From: Oscillospiraceae bacterium | Lineage (GTDB): Bacteria; Bacillota; Clostridia; Oscillospirales; Acutalibacteraceae | Direction of reading: 5' to 3' | NCBI GenBank assembly: GCA_031268095.1 | Contig: JAIRXU010000048.1 | Coordinates: 1 to 45,529 of the forward strand | DNA: 45,529 bases | In this document: piece by piece, positions 35,747-43,613 of the stretch | Layout: each line of letters begins with the position of its first letter | How positions within the stretch are numbered: position 1 is the first letter of the stretch | The notes under the pieces: generated by a model | Seen by the model: only the letters and a program-made list of their open reading frames with translations | Told to the model about the DNA's origin: nothing | Database searches by the model: none | Made by a program: the position numbers and the translations under genes

Positions 35747-36648
35747 ATGGTTTCTCCATTCACAGAAAATGCCGCGCCGTCTGCCGCGGTGCGGATAAGT
35801 TCCGTCATTTTTTGGACCTGCTCTTCAATTTCGGCCATGGCCCGCTTGTTTAGGCCCTCCGGGGATTGCAGAGGAATCCCGGCGGCGAATTTGTCGTTCT
35901 CCCGGCCATATTCGATGGTGACAATTTGCGGGGTACAGCACCGCAGGATTTCCCGCAGCAAGGCATAGGCTTCGTCGTGAATCTTGACGTGACACATCGT
36001 GTCACTACACATCGTGTCACTGCACATCGTGTCACTGCGCGTGACCCAGCCGTTGATGTGGATTTCTACCGTGCGGTCCAGAGGCAGTTGGCTGAGATAC
36101 GCCGACAGCGGCATACCCAGATGGTGTGCGGCGACAAACGCATGGCTGATATCCAGCAGAAAGCCACAGCCGCTTTCGTGGATTAGCCTGGTGATCACTT
36201 CAGGGCGAATCAGGCAGCCAAAATGACGGTCTGGCACGTTCTCAATCGTCACAAACGCCATGCCGGAATATTTTTCCCTCAGAAAAATGGCGTTTTCAAT
36301 GATGGTCTGCACGTCGTCCCGGTGTTTCGCCAGCGCAGGATGGAACGACAGCCCCGGTGTGCGCGTCATGCGGATCAGGCGGGCAGCGGCGGCGTCATCA
36401 AAAAGCGCCTGGAGGTCCGGGTCCGAAAGATCATGCGGCGCAGGATAAAGACCGTGAAGCAAGATCGGCCGCTTGGCCGCGACCCGGGCGCAAAACCGCC
36501 CGAACGCGTCCAAATCCTCCATGGCGCCCATATGAAACAACAGACCCGGATATTTGAAATAATCCACATCGATCCGGCCTTCATCAAACAAGCGCTCCGC
36601 TTCGACGGAGTAATTGAGGGCCAGCTTCACGCCGCCGCTGTCTACCAT
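35743..36648 (-). CDS. MNIO-family (DUF692) multinuclear iron oxidase, with internal SDTMC repeat
   Basis: 301 residues. The TIM-barrel pattern matches DUF692/MNIO: H65 (ILLHGLY), H103 (LSFHPAL), E136 (VTIENVP), D166 (FLLDISHAFVAA), H197 in YLSQLPLDRTVEIHING, H224/D225 (VKIHDEAY) and E246 (IVTIEYG). These correspond to the iron ligands of MbnB-like enzymes, which modify Cys or Asp residues of ribosomal peptides. Between H197 and H224 the sequence SDTMC is repeated three times in tandem (205-219). A sugar-isomerase-type barrel is the main alternative. Overlaps the aminotransferase upstream and the nitroreductase downstream. No precursor peptide gene was found nearby. Confidence 0.72.
   Translation of the reverse strand: MVDSGGVKLALNYSVEAERLFDEGRIDVDYFKYPGLLFHMGAMEDLDAFGRFCARVAAKRPILLHGLYPAPHDLSDPDLQALFDDAAAARLIRMTRTPGLSFHPALAKHRDDVQTIIENAIFLREKYSGMAFVTIENVPDRHFGCLIRPEVITRLIHESGCGFLLDISHAFVAAHHLGMPLSAYLSQLPLDRTVEIHINGWVTRSDTMCSDTMCSDTMCHVKIHDEAYALLREILRCCTPQIVTIEYGRENDKFAAGIPLQSPEGLNKRAMAEIEEQVQKMTELIRTAADGAAFSVNGETI
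35994..36038 (-). repeat. In-frame 15-bp tandem repeat, three copies
   Basis: Plus-strand units ACATCGTGTCACTAC, ACATCGTGTCACTGC, ACATCGTGTCACTGC. On the minus strand each encodes SDTMC without disturbing the frame. It lies within the predicted active-site loop of the MNIO enzyme. Confidence 0.92.
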
Positions 36649-37826
36649 TTTTTCATGACCTCCGCCAGAATCGCCAGCCCCTCTTCGAGCTGCGCATCCG
36701 TTGGGGTGGAAAAATTCAGACGGACGGCGTTGACCCGCTCGCCGGGCTCCACCAGAAAAGCGGCCCCGGGGACGACGGCAACTCTGTTGACGGCGGCGGT
36801 TTGGGTGAATTCCAACATGTCAATCTCCGCCGGGAGGGCGCACCAGAGGAAGATTCCGCCCCGGGGCCGGACAAAGGACAGTCCCCTCCCCTCCCCGGCT
36901 TTGGCCAAACCTTCGCACATGACGGCGCACTTGCGGCGGTAGATGGCGCGGATGGTCTTGATATGGCCGGCAACGTCATAGTTGGCCATCCACTCGTCCA
37001 CCAGCAGCTGGCTGAACATTGGGGTATGCACGTCGCTGGCCTGCTTGCCGACGGTCATTTTGGCGATCACCGGCTGAGGCGCCAGGGCAAAGCCTACCCG
37101 GATGCCGGGGGCGAGGATTTTCGAGAAGGAACCGGCGTAGATCACCAGCCCGTCAGTATCCATGCTTTTGATCGAGGGCAGAGCTTCGCCTTCATAGCGC
37201 AAGTCGCCATAAGGGTTGTCTTCCAGGATCATCACGCCAAAACGGCGGGCCAAAGCATAGATCTCCCGGCGCTTTTCGAGACTCATAAGGGTACCGGCGG
37301 GGTTTTGGTAATTGGGGATAACATAGATCAGCCGGACGTTCTTTTCTTCCCGCAAAAGCCGTTCCAGCGCGGCGACGTCCGGCCCGTCGGCCTGCATGGG
37401 CATGCCCCGCAGCCGCAGGCCGTAGGAACGGAAGGTGTTGAGGGAGCCAATGAAGGACGGGGTTTCCGCAATCACGGCGTCCCCTTCATTGCAGAGCACT
37501 TTGGCGGCCAGGTCCACCACTTGCTGCGCCCCGGAGGTCACGATCAGATCGTCGTCCGGGCCGCCGCAGGCGAAGCCGTCTTTCATGTAGGCCTTCACGC
37601 GCTCCCGGAGGGGGCCGTACCCTTCCGTGACGCCGTATTGCAGGACGTCCACCGGACGCTCGGCCAGCAGGCGGGCGGAGATTTCCCGCACAGCCTGCGT
37701 CGGGAAGGCCTCCGGCGCGGGGTTTCCGGCGGCGAAGGGGATCATCCCGGGCTGGGACGTGGCCTTGAGGATCTCACGGATGGCGGAAGGCTGGAGGGCG
37801 GAGATGCGGTTCGAAAAAGAATACAT
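36642..37826 (-). CDS. PLP-dependent class I/II aminotransferase
   Basis: 394 residues, fold type I. The PLP lysine is K236 in AGSFSKILAPGIRVG. Other family markers are VTSGAQQVVDLAAKVL, YVIPNYQNPAGTLMS and ILEDNPYGDLRYEG. It groups with 2-aminoadipate/aromatic (LysN/Aro8-like, MocR-type without HTH) transaminases; substrate not set. AGAAAGGA precedes the ATG at 37826. First gene of the operon; its stop overlaps the MNIO start by 7 bp. Confidence 0.92.
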   Translation of the reverse strand: MYSFSNRISALQPSAIREILKATSQPGMIPFAAGNPAPEAFPTQAVREISARLLAERPVDVLQYGVTEGYGPLRERVKAYMKDGFACGGPDDDLIVTSGAQQVVDLAAKVLCNEGDAVIAETPSFIGSLNTFRSYGLRLRGMPMQADGPDVAALERLLREEKNVRLIYVIPNYQNPAGTLMSLEKRREIYALARRFGVMILEDNPYGDLRYEGEALPSIKSMDTDGLVIYAGSFSKILAPGIRVGFALAPQPVIAKMTVGKQASDVHTPMFSQLLVDEWMANYDVAGHIKTIRAIYRRKCAVMCEGLAKAGEGRGLSFVRPRGGIFLWCALPAEIDMLEFTQTAAVNRVAVVPGAAFLVEPGERVNAVRLNFSTPTDAQLEEGLAILAEVMKKW

Positions 37827-37846
37827 CGGTCAGATGGTCCTTTCTA

Positions 37847-37875
37847 TTGACGAAAGCCGGCCGGGATGCTATACT
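37847..37875 (+). promoter_or_regulatory. Promoter of the HAD phosphatase gene
   Basis: TTGACG (37847-37852), 17 bp, TATACT (37870-37875), with TGC before the -10 (extended type), 50 bp upstream of ATG 37925. It begins 21 bp from the divergent aminotransferase start codon, so the two transcripts share a very short control region. Confidence 0.75.
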
Positions 37876-37924
37876 AGAGGCTGGATTCCGATTCTTTTGG
37901 ATTGTGAGGAGACAGGAGGCGTCT

Positions 37925-38590
37925 ATGGGCGCGCGATTTGACGCGGTGTTGCTGGACTTCGACGGGACCTTCGCGGACACCAGTGAAGGGGTGCTGGCCA
38001 GCGCCAACACCGCACTGGAAGAACTGGGGTATCCGACGATGGGCCTGCCGGAATTCCGGAAGTTCCTTGGCCCTCCGCTGGAAGAAAGTTTTCACCGCTT
38101 TCTGGGCATGGACCGGGATACGGCCCGACGGGCCATCGATATTTACCGGCGGGAATACCGGGCGGGGAACTGCCTGCGGCTGCGGATCTATGACGGCTTG
38201 CCCGCGCTGCTCCTGCGGCTGCGGACAGAGGGCTTCCAGCTGGGGATCGCCAGCGCGAAACCGACGGTCTTCCTCGAGCGGATCCTGGCGGGCCTCGGCA
38301 TGCGGGATCTGTTCGCGGCGGTGTCCGGCGTGGCTCTGGACCGGCTGGATACCGGCAAGGCAGACTTGATTGCGGCAGCGGCCCGGGACTGCGGGACAGC
38401 CCTCCCTCAGACGCTGATGGTCGGGGACCGGCGCTTTGATATGGAAGGGGCGAAGGCGGCCGGCGCGCCCTGCGCGGGGGCGCTCTTCGGCTTCGGCTCC
38501 CGGGAAGAACTTCTCGCGGCGGGGGCGGATTACCTGATCGAGGACATCGCGGCGCTGGAACGGGTTATCTTTGGCTGCGCCAGGTCGTAA
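37925..38590 (+). CDS. HAD-superfamily phosphatase (Gph/PpaX-like)
   Basis: 221 residues. The nucleophile and acid/base are D11 and D13 in LLDFDGTFADT. Motif II is GIASAKP, and the late MVGDRRFDMEGA completes the Mg site. A helical cap lies between residues 15 and 85. Family members hydrolyse phosphoglycolate or pyrophosphate; the substrate here is not set. AGGAGG lies seven bases before ATG 37925. The 3' end overlaps that of the convergent glycerophosphodiesterase gene by 26 bp. Confidence 0.88.
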   Translation: MGARFDAVLLDFDGTFADTSEGVLASANTALEELGYPTMGLPEFRKFLGPPLEESFHRFLGMDRDTARRAIDIYRREYRAGNCLRLRIYDGLPALLLRLRTEGFQLGIASAKPTVFLERILAGLGMRDLFAAVSGVALDRLDTGKADLIAAAARDCGTALPQTLMVGDRRFDMEGAKAAGAPCAGALFGFGSREELLAAGADYLIEDIAALERVIFGCARS

Positions 38591-39422
38591 AGGCCTGTGC
38601 GTAATTGGTTTTGAAGCCGTAGGCGTCCAGGGCGCAAAGCTGCTCCCACCAGTCCGGCGCATCGCCGAGATTGGAGAGGACGGCAATGTTCCGGTCCTGG
38701 AGCCAGGCGACGTCTTCCCGCCCGAACAGACGGGCGTTGAGGCCCACTTCAAAAAGGTCAAGGCCTTCGACGTCTTCTTTCACATCGTCGTTCAGGACGC
38801 GGATGTTGGCGCCCAGGCGGAGTCCGGCGGGTTTGCCCTCCCCGGCGGCCAAGTCCTGCATTTCCTCAATGATCGCGGGATTGCCCGTAAACACGATGCA
38901 GCGCGGGAGCGCCGGGTGCCCGTCCAGCAACTCGAAAACAGGACGGACCAGGTCGTTCGCGCAAAGCTCAATCTCCGCTTCCAGCGGGACAGGCAGGGCG
39001 GCAAGCCAGTCCAGAACATCGGCTAGCCGGGGAATCCCGGCCATGCGGCCATCCCGCGCCAGGGCGGTGATGTAATCCGTTTCGCCGCCCAAGACCCTAT
39101 CCGGACGCAAAGCCAAAAATTCATTTTCGGCTTGGGGCGGGAGGATGGCCGTCAGGGTATGGTTCGCGTAGGGCAATTCCACCCGGGAAAGCTCATCCCA
39201 GGTCAGATCCCGGACCCGGGCATTGCTGGGACGGGCGGGATGGCCGCAGGTTAAGCGGGTAAGGTTGCCGTCATGAATCACGACGGGGACGCCGTCCTTT
39301 GTCAGACGAACATCCAACTCGATGCCCTCCAGTCCCAGGTCCGCGGCAGCCTGAAAAGCAGGCAAGGTATTTTCGGGCGCAGCCTGAGCCACACCCCGGT
39401 GGGCAAAGCGACGGGGAAGCAT
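38565..39422 (-). CDS. Glycerophosphodiester phosphodiesterase
   Basis: 285 residues, cytoplasmic (no signal peptide). The GDPD pattern is clear: RRFAHRGVAQAAPENTLPAF contributes the catalytic His and Glu, and EGIELDVRLTKDGVPVVIHD contributes metal-binding Glu/Asp and the second His. The enzyme releases sn-glycerol 3-phosphate from deacylated phospholipids. ATG 39422 is chosen because AAAGGAGA lies nine bases upstream; an in-frame TTG at 39446 has no RBS. Confidence 0.92.
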   Translation of the reverse strand: MLPRRFAHRGVAQAAPENTLPAFQAAADLGLEGIELDVRLTKDGVPVVIHDGNLTRLTCGHPARPSNARVRDLTWDELSRVELPYANHTLTAILPPQAENEFLALRPDRVLGGETDYITALARDGRMAGIPRLADVLDWLAALPVPLEAEIELCANDLVRPVFELLDGHPALPRCIVFTGNPAIIEEMQDLAAGEGKPAGLRLGANIRVLNDDVKEDVEGLDLFEVGLNARLFGREDVAWLQDRNIAVLSNLGDAPDWWEQLCALDAYGFKTNYAQAFTTWRSQR

Positions 39423-39480
39423 GGTGCCGTCTCTCCTTTCGCGCAATCACAATAATAACACAACAAAAAATAGCAAGGTT

Positions 39481-39509
39481 ATTATAGCATAGGCGCAGAC
39501 GGGATGCAA
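39481..39509 (-). promoter_or_regulatory. Promoter of the glycerophosphodiesterase gene
   Basis: On the minus strand, TTGCAT (39509-39504), 17 bp, TATAAT (39486-39481), with TGC before the -10 (extended type). Confidence 0.75.
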
Positions 39510-39606
39510 TGGATAAGTTGTGAATTTCCCATTATTCTTCCAAACAACAACCCACATCTACTCCATTTGTACCACATATGACACAGAGAAAAAGGAGGAT
39601 ATGTTT

Positions 39607-40923
39607 ATGCGCTACGAAGCCAATTGGGATTCCATCAACAGCCGCCCGGTGCCTGCCTGGTTCGAGGACGCAAAGTTCGGTATTTTCATTCACTGGGGAT
39701 TGTATTCCGTGCCGTCCTACAGCCCGCGGGGGGTGTTTTCGGAATGGTACCAGTGGTCGCTGCAATCGGACCGCGGAAAAACCGGGGAGGATGTGCGTAC
39801 TTTCCATCATCGGGTCTACGGTCCGGATTTCCGCTATGCGGATTTTGCGCCGCAGTTTCGCTGCGAGCTGTTTGATCCCAGGGAATGGGTATCTCTGTTC
39901 GAGCGGGCGGGGGCGAAATACCTGAATCTGACCTCTAAGCATCACGACGGGTTTTGCCTTTTCCCCAGTCCTTACGCCTGGAACTGGAACAGCGCGGACT
40001 GCGGGCCCCACCGGGACCTCTGCGGCGAACTGCGGGAGGCCTGCGCGGGGACGGAGGTCCGCTTCGGGGTCTATCATTCTCTCTATGAATGGTACCACCC
40101 CCTCTACCTCCGGGACCCGGAACGCTTCGCGCTGGAGCACCTTCATCCTATGCTGAAGGACCTGATCGAGCGCTATGAGCCGCAGACGCTCTTTACCGAC
40201 GGAGAATGGGACCATCCCAGTTCCCTCTGGCACAGCACGAAATTTCTCCAGTGGCTCTATAATGATTCTCCCGTGCGGGACGTCATTGTTCCCAACGACC
40301 GCTGGGGCAAGGAGACGCGCAAACTGATGCTGGGCGGCAATGTCACAACAGAATACGGTTCGCTGGAGATCCACGAAGCGGATTTTGATTTCCCGAAGCC
40401 CTTTGAGGAATGCCGGGGCATCGGACGATCTTTCGGGTACAACCGCATGGAACCACCGGAAGATTACCTCACCGGACCGCAGTTGGTGGACATGCTGGTG
40501 GACCACGCGGCGCGCGGCGGCAACCTGCTGCTGGACGTTGGGCCGGACGGCGACGGACGGATTCCGGAATTCCAGCAGGAACGACTGCTCCAACTCGGCG
40601 ACTGGCTTCGGGTCAACGGCGAGGGGATCTACGGCACCCGCAAGGGGCCGAAGAGCACCCAGGAAGGCATCCGCTACACCCGGAAGGACGGGAATTTGTA
40701 CGTCTTCCTGCGCCGCTTCCCCTTCGGAGACGTACCGCTGGAGGATCTCCCTTACGATCCCGGCGCACAGGCGGCGCTGCTAGGCTGGCGGGGCGGCCAG
40801 GAGACCGTGCCGGTCGCGCTGGCGGAAACGGACGGCAAGACCCTGCTGCGCTTCGCGGCATTCCCGCCGGAAGCCGTGGATTCCTGGGGAACCTATACGG
40901 TCCGGCTGTCTTACCCGGTATAA
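39607..40923 (+). CDS. Alpha-L-fucosidase, glycoside hydrolase family 29
   Basis: 438 residues. WFEDAKFGIFIHWGLYSVPSY is the family hallmark. KHHDGF (111-116) lines the active site, and D198 in LFTDGEWD is the expected nucleophile. The general acid is not certain from sequence alone. A C-terminal beta-sandwich follows (DGNLYVFLRRFP...). There is no signal peptide, so it acts on fucosides taken into the cell. ATG 39607 is preferred because AAAGGAGG is eight bases before it; ATG 39601 leaves only two bases. Confidence 0.93.
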   Translation: MRYEANWDSINSRPVPAWFEDAKFGIFIHWGLYSVPSYSPRGVFSEWYQWSLQSDRGKTGEDVRTFHHRVYGPDFRYADFAPQFRCELFDPREWVSLFERAGAKYLNLTSKHHDGFCLFPSPYAWNWNSADCGPHRDLCGELREACAGTEVRFGVYHSLYEWYHPLYLRDPERFALEHLHPMLKDLIERYEPQTLFTDGEWDHPSSLWHSTKFLQWLYNDSPVRDVIVPNDRWGKETRKLMLGGNVTTEYGSLEIHEADFDFPKPFEECRGIGRSFGYNRMEPPEDYLTGPQLVDMLVDHAARGGNLLLDVGPDGDGRIPEFQQERLLQLGDWLRVNGEGIYGTRKGPKSTQEGIRYTRKDGNLYVFLRRFPFGDVPLEDLPYDPGAQAALLGWRGGQETVPVALAETDGKTLLRFAAFPPEAVDSWGTYTVRLSYPV

Positions 40924-40958
40924 CGGGACAGCGGGACGAATTGCTTCAAAAAAATCAA

Positions 40959-40996
40959 AACAGCGGCGAACCCTGCATGGCTCCGCCGCTGTTCTT
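40959..40996 (+). terminator. Terminator of the GH29 gene
   Basis: AACAGCGGCG and CGCCGCTGTT form a 10-bp stem with a 15-nt loop, followed by CTTTTGTTTG. Confidence 0.8.
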
Positions 40997-41040
40997 TTGT
41001 TTGTGCTGACAAGTAAATCGCTTTACTCTCGCGGTCTGCC

Positions 41041-41063
41041 GACAAGCAAATCGCTTGTCTTTT
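41041..41063 (+). terminator. Secondary hairpin terminator
   Basis: GACAAGC, AAATC-type loop, GCTTGTC, then TTTTC. A degenerate copy, GTAAATCGCTTTAC, lies about 30 bp upstream, so the two look like a small tandem duplication. Confidence 0.5.
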
Positions 41064-41069
41064 CTCGGT

Positions 41070-42443
41070 TCACGCCCAATTGAACCAGTCGCGCAGAAGC
41101 GTCCGGATCGCCTCGTCAACGCCATAATACGACAATTCGCGAATATTCGCACACAGATCGAAGGGGCCGGGCAGCGTGTACTTCATCCAGGCCCAGCCGC
41201 CCAGGAAGATCACGCAGAGCCACTGCGCGGGGGAATACTTGACGGTAACCTCGACCCTGACGGTCCCGTCCGGCGTATTAATCCAGAGGTAGCCTTTGCC
41301 GCGCAGGACGGCGTAGAGACCCCGACAGTCCCTGGTGAAGTGCTCGTCCCATTCGACCCAAACGTCACTCTCGTTCCAGCCCATGTCCTCCAGCAAGGCG
41401 GCGATGTCCACAAAGTCATGGTAATACACCGTCAGCTTGGACTGGATGGACTCCGGTTCGGCAATGGCCGTGACAGTGACGGTATAGCTGACCGCCTTTT
41501 CGTTGTATGCACAGGCACGGAGGTAGACCACCTGATCTTTTTCCAGGTACTGCGTCATGCGGAAGTTATGGTTCTCGCCGCTGTCGTCGTTGTAGTTCAT
41601 CCACAAGCCGTCGCTGCCGTAAAGATCCGCCAGCGGATCAACTCCGCTCACGTAGATATAGTCACCTTCGCGGTTGTACCATTGCTCGCCGTACTTCCCG
41701 CCATCGGAGGTGAAACGGTACCAGCCGTCCGCCGGGGCCTGAAACTTGAGCCATACAACAGGCCGGTCTTCCGTCTCCGGATCCCAGGCGGGGAGATCTA
41801 CGTCAGCGGCGGTGTCCAGGGTCAGGGACGGAGCCGCGAGGGCTTCCGGCGGCAGCGTGTGTTCCTCCGGCAAGCCGATCACCATCAGCTGAACACTGGC
41901 GCCAAATACCCAGTCGATATTCTCGTAGTAGCCGTACTCTTCCTGGGTGTCCGGGTCGGTGTACATCACCTGAAAGTTGCTGTAGCGGTAGCCGTCCACA
42001 TACAGCCAGGCATTGTTTTCGCCTTCCTGCCACCAGTTCTCTGGATATATCCCAAAATCCCAGACAATTTTGCCTTCGCCCAGGGCCTGACCCGCGATGG
42101 CGGCGGTGTAGTCAATCGTCTGGTCTGACGGAAGATCAGCCCCGCTGGCGCGGAGCACCAGTCCGCTGAGGTTGGGAGAGTCGTACCCAATTTGGAAGGA
42201 CGTGTCGGTCGGCGCAGTAACGATGGTAAGCGTATCGCCTTCGCCGGCGAGTTTTGGGGACCCCGCGTGGAACTGGGAGGGTTCGCCGGGAAGTTTGGGC
42301 GCCGCGACCGCGGCGCGGCGCAGGGAAGCATTGCCGGGGAGATCCGCCGCCGGAGCGGCCGCCGCGCCGACAGCCACAGCGCCGCTGAACAGCAGCGTTA
42401 CGGCCAGGAGAAGCGCCAGGAGTTTTTTCCCAGGATGTTTCAT
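41070..42443 (-). CDS. Secreted protein of unknown function
   Basis: 457 residues. A classical Sec signal peptide (MKHPGKKLLALLLAVTLLFSGAVAVGAAAA) is followed by an Ala/Pro-rich linker and then aromatic, acidic beta-rich regions (PVVWLKFQAPADGWYRFTSDGG, DYIYVSGVDPLADLYG, VVYLRACAYNEKAVSYTVTVTA), which look like pre-peptidase-type carbohydrate- or ligand-binding modules. The final 60 residues carry a short hydrophobic stretch (WLCVIFLGGWAWM). No catalytic motif recognised. GAAAGGAAG precedes the ATG. Single gene with its own promoter. Confidence 0.72.
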   Translation of the reverse strand: MKHPGKKLLALLLAVTLLFSGAVAVGAAAAPAADLPGNASLRRAAVAAPKLPGEPSQFHAGSPKLAGEGDTLTIVTAPTDTSFQIGYDSPNLSGLVLRASGADLPSDQTIDYTAAIAGQALGEGKIVWDFGIYPENWWQEGENNAWLYVDGYRYSNFQVMYTDPDTQEEYGYYENIDWVFGASVQLMVIGLPEEHTLPPEALAAPSLTLDTAADVDLPAWDPETEDRPVVWLKFQAPADGWYRFTSDGGKYGEQWYNREGDYIYVSGVDPLADLYGSDGLWMNYNDDSGENHNFRMTQYLEKDQVVYLRACAYNEKAVSYTVTVTAIAEPESIQSKLTVYYHDFVDIAALLEDMGWNESDVWVEWDEHFTRDCRGLYAVLRGKGYLWINTPDGTVRVEVTVKYSPAQWLCVIFLGGWAWMKYTLPGPFDLCANIRELSYYGVDEAIRTLLRDWFNWA

Positions 42444-42484
42444 TGGAGTCTTCCTTTCATTTTCGAATGGAGTTTTTGGGCTGC

Positions 42485-42503
42485 AACAAGGCCGTTCCTT
42501 GTT
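42485..42503. promoter_or_regulatory. 5'-UTR hairpin of the secreted-protein gene
   Basis: AACAAGG, 5-nt loop, CCTTGTT: a perfect 7-bp stem between the promoter and the RBS of the gene at 42443. Confidence 0.5.
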
Positions 42504-42515
42504 TGTCCGAGAAAT

Positions 42516-42544
42516 AGTATACTACAAAAGTTTCCATAAATCAA
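42516..42544 (-). promoter_or_regulatory. Promoter of the secreted-protein gene
   Basis: On the minus strand, TTGATT (42544-42539), 17 bp, TATACT (42521-42516). Confidence 0.7.
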
Positions 42545-42681
42545 GATCTAAATCAGTTAATCTTTCTAAAAAGTCATACAGATTTCTTGCGGCAGAAATA
42601 AAAATACGACAAAAGGAAAACAGCACCGCACGAAAGAAACGGCGCGGCGCGAGAAGATGTGCCCCAAAAGCGTTGACAACG

Positions 42682-42780
42682 GTGCAAAAGCGTCGTCAAG
42701 CACAAGCAGCTCAACCGTTTTGTATCTGTCGAGGACTTCCCATTTCTCGCGGTCGTACTGTTTGAACGTGCGCTTTATGC
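42682..42780 (-). pseudogene. Fragment of a DnaC/IstB-like ATPase
   Basis: The minus strand reads FKQYDREKWEVLDRYKTVELLVLDDAF. The RYKTVELLVLDD part is the Walker B strand of DnaC-type helicase loaders carried by conjugative elements and phages. No Walker A or C-terminal part remains. It abuts the integrase fragment, so two pieces of mobile DNA are joined here. Confidence 0.5.
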
Positions 42781-42786
42781 GGCCAA

Positions 42787-42874
42787 CACCTACGGGCACG
42801 TCACCGACCAAGTGAGGCGCGACAACGCCGACAGAATGCAGCGGCTCATTGAGGACGCAAAAAAGAGCGGCTAA
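42787..42874 (+). pseudogene. C-terminus of a tyrosine integrase
   Basis: The plus-strand frame reads TYGHVTDQVRRDNADRMQRLI and ends KKSG then TAA. TYGHV contains the active-site Tyr typical of the end of Tn916-type and phage integrases, and the helix after it is the usual C-terminal tail. The rest of the integrase (Arg, Lys and HxxR motifs) is missing to the left, so only about 29 residues survive. An att-like sequence lies 130 bp downstream. Confidence 0.65.
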
Positions 42875-42883
42875 CAGAGAAAG

Positions 42884-42923
42884 CCCCGCAACCGGGTATC
42901 ATACCGGCGGCGGGGTTTTGCTT
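42884..42923 (+). terminator. Terminator after the integrase fragment
   Basis: AAGCCCCGC pairs with GCGGGGTT, enclosing an inner pair CCGGGTAT/ATACCGG, followed by TTTTGCTTTGC. It directly follows the integrase stop codon. Confidence 0.7.
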
Positions 42924-43003
42924 TGCTTTTGGCTAATTGTTGTAAACGGCGGTTTTTCAGCCCCTAAAAAGCAACAATTCCTTGACACGCAAGGGATTGC
43001 GCT

Positions 43004-43026
43004 TGGCGGAGAAGGGGAGACTCGAA
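43004..43026 (-). other. tRNA-Ser 3'-end fragment, probable attachment site
   Basis: Read on the minus strand: TTCGAGTCTCCCC then TTCTCCGCCA, the T-loop, acceptor strand and CCA end typical of a tRNA-Ser gene. Homology to a tRNA stops at the T-loop: no T-stem partner, anticodon or D arm lies upstream of it. Integrases commonly use a tRNA 3' end as attachment site and leave such a short duplicate. It lies 130 bp after an integrase C-terminus. Confidence 0.6.
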
Positions 43027-43130
43027 TTATAGGTTTGCCGTTTTTTACGTGTTATGCTGTACTTGTAAGTATTGATAATACAGGAAATTGGCGCAATTTC
43101 GTTTTATGCGTGTTGTTCTGTGTTGAGCCG

Positions 43131-43175
43131 TAAAGGGTAAAATAAAGGGTCAAACTTGCGTGTAAAGGGTAAAGT
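43131..43175 (+). repeat. Iteron-like direct repeats
   Basis: TAAAGGGTAAA, TAAAGGGTCAAA and TAAAGGGTAAA occur within about 45 bp, followed by two GTTTGTTCGG-like units. Repeats of this shape bind replication initiators or phage-type regulators; no initiator gene is visible here. Confidence 0.5.
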
Positions 43176-43238
43176 TTGTTCGGTTTGTTCGGGTGCCAGA
43201 GCGGGCAAAGAACGGCTTCGCGGAAGGTATATGCTTTT

Positions 43239-43292
43239 GCATGCGTTTGCATGTCCTACCGTGCGTCTGCATTCGCCCGCATGCGTTTGCAT
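43239..43292. repeat. GCATGCGTTTGCAT repeats
   Basis: GCATGCGTTTGCAT occurs twice about 41 bp apart with a degenerate copy (GTGCGTCTGCAT) between. It lies at the 3' end of the antirepressor remnant. Confidence 0.55.
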
Positions 43293-43613
43293 TAGCAAAT
43301 CCAACAAACGCTAGATTTGTTGGCTGGCAGGTTGCTGCGCACGATCAAACGGTACTGGTCGCCTTCGGGGATGAAAGTCTTTTCTACGGTCTGCATTGCC
43401 GGGGTTCCGTCCGCTTTCTCCCCTGTCTGCACCCCTACCCCGCGTTTCACGGGGTGGGGGCAATGCCGCCTTACAGCGTCGTCCGGCTTCCCGTAGCTTA
43501 AGATTGTTGCGGCCTTCGTCGCCGGGAAATACGGCTTGCCGTCAATCTCGATGGCGCTGAACTTCCCAAACACAGAGAGTTGTCTTTGTCTTTGGTTTTG
43601 CCATTAGGACCGT
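43292..43613 (-). pseudogene. BRO-N/antirepressor remnant, frameshifted
   Basis: The minus strand encodes QLSVFGKFSAIEIDGKPYF, then PATKAATILSYGKPDDAVRRH, FIPEGDQYRLIVRSNLPANK: the BRO-N/antirepressor domain found in phages and conjugative elements. The likely N-terminus (ATGGCAAAACCAAAGACAAAG at the right end) is in a different frame, and the domain stops at SSVCWIC just after LPANK, where relatives continue RW(V/I)xxEVLP. Both ends are therefore damaged. Confidence 0.65.

Noticed and set aside
42980..43040. A complete tRNA-Ser gene
   Set aside because: Only the T-loop and 3' acceptor end are present; D arm and anticodon arm are absent on either strand, so I record it as an att-type fragment.
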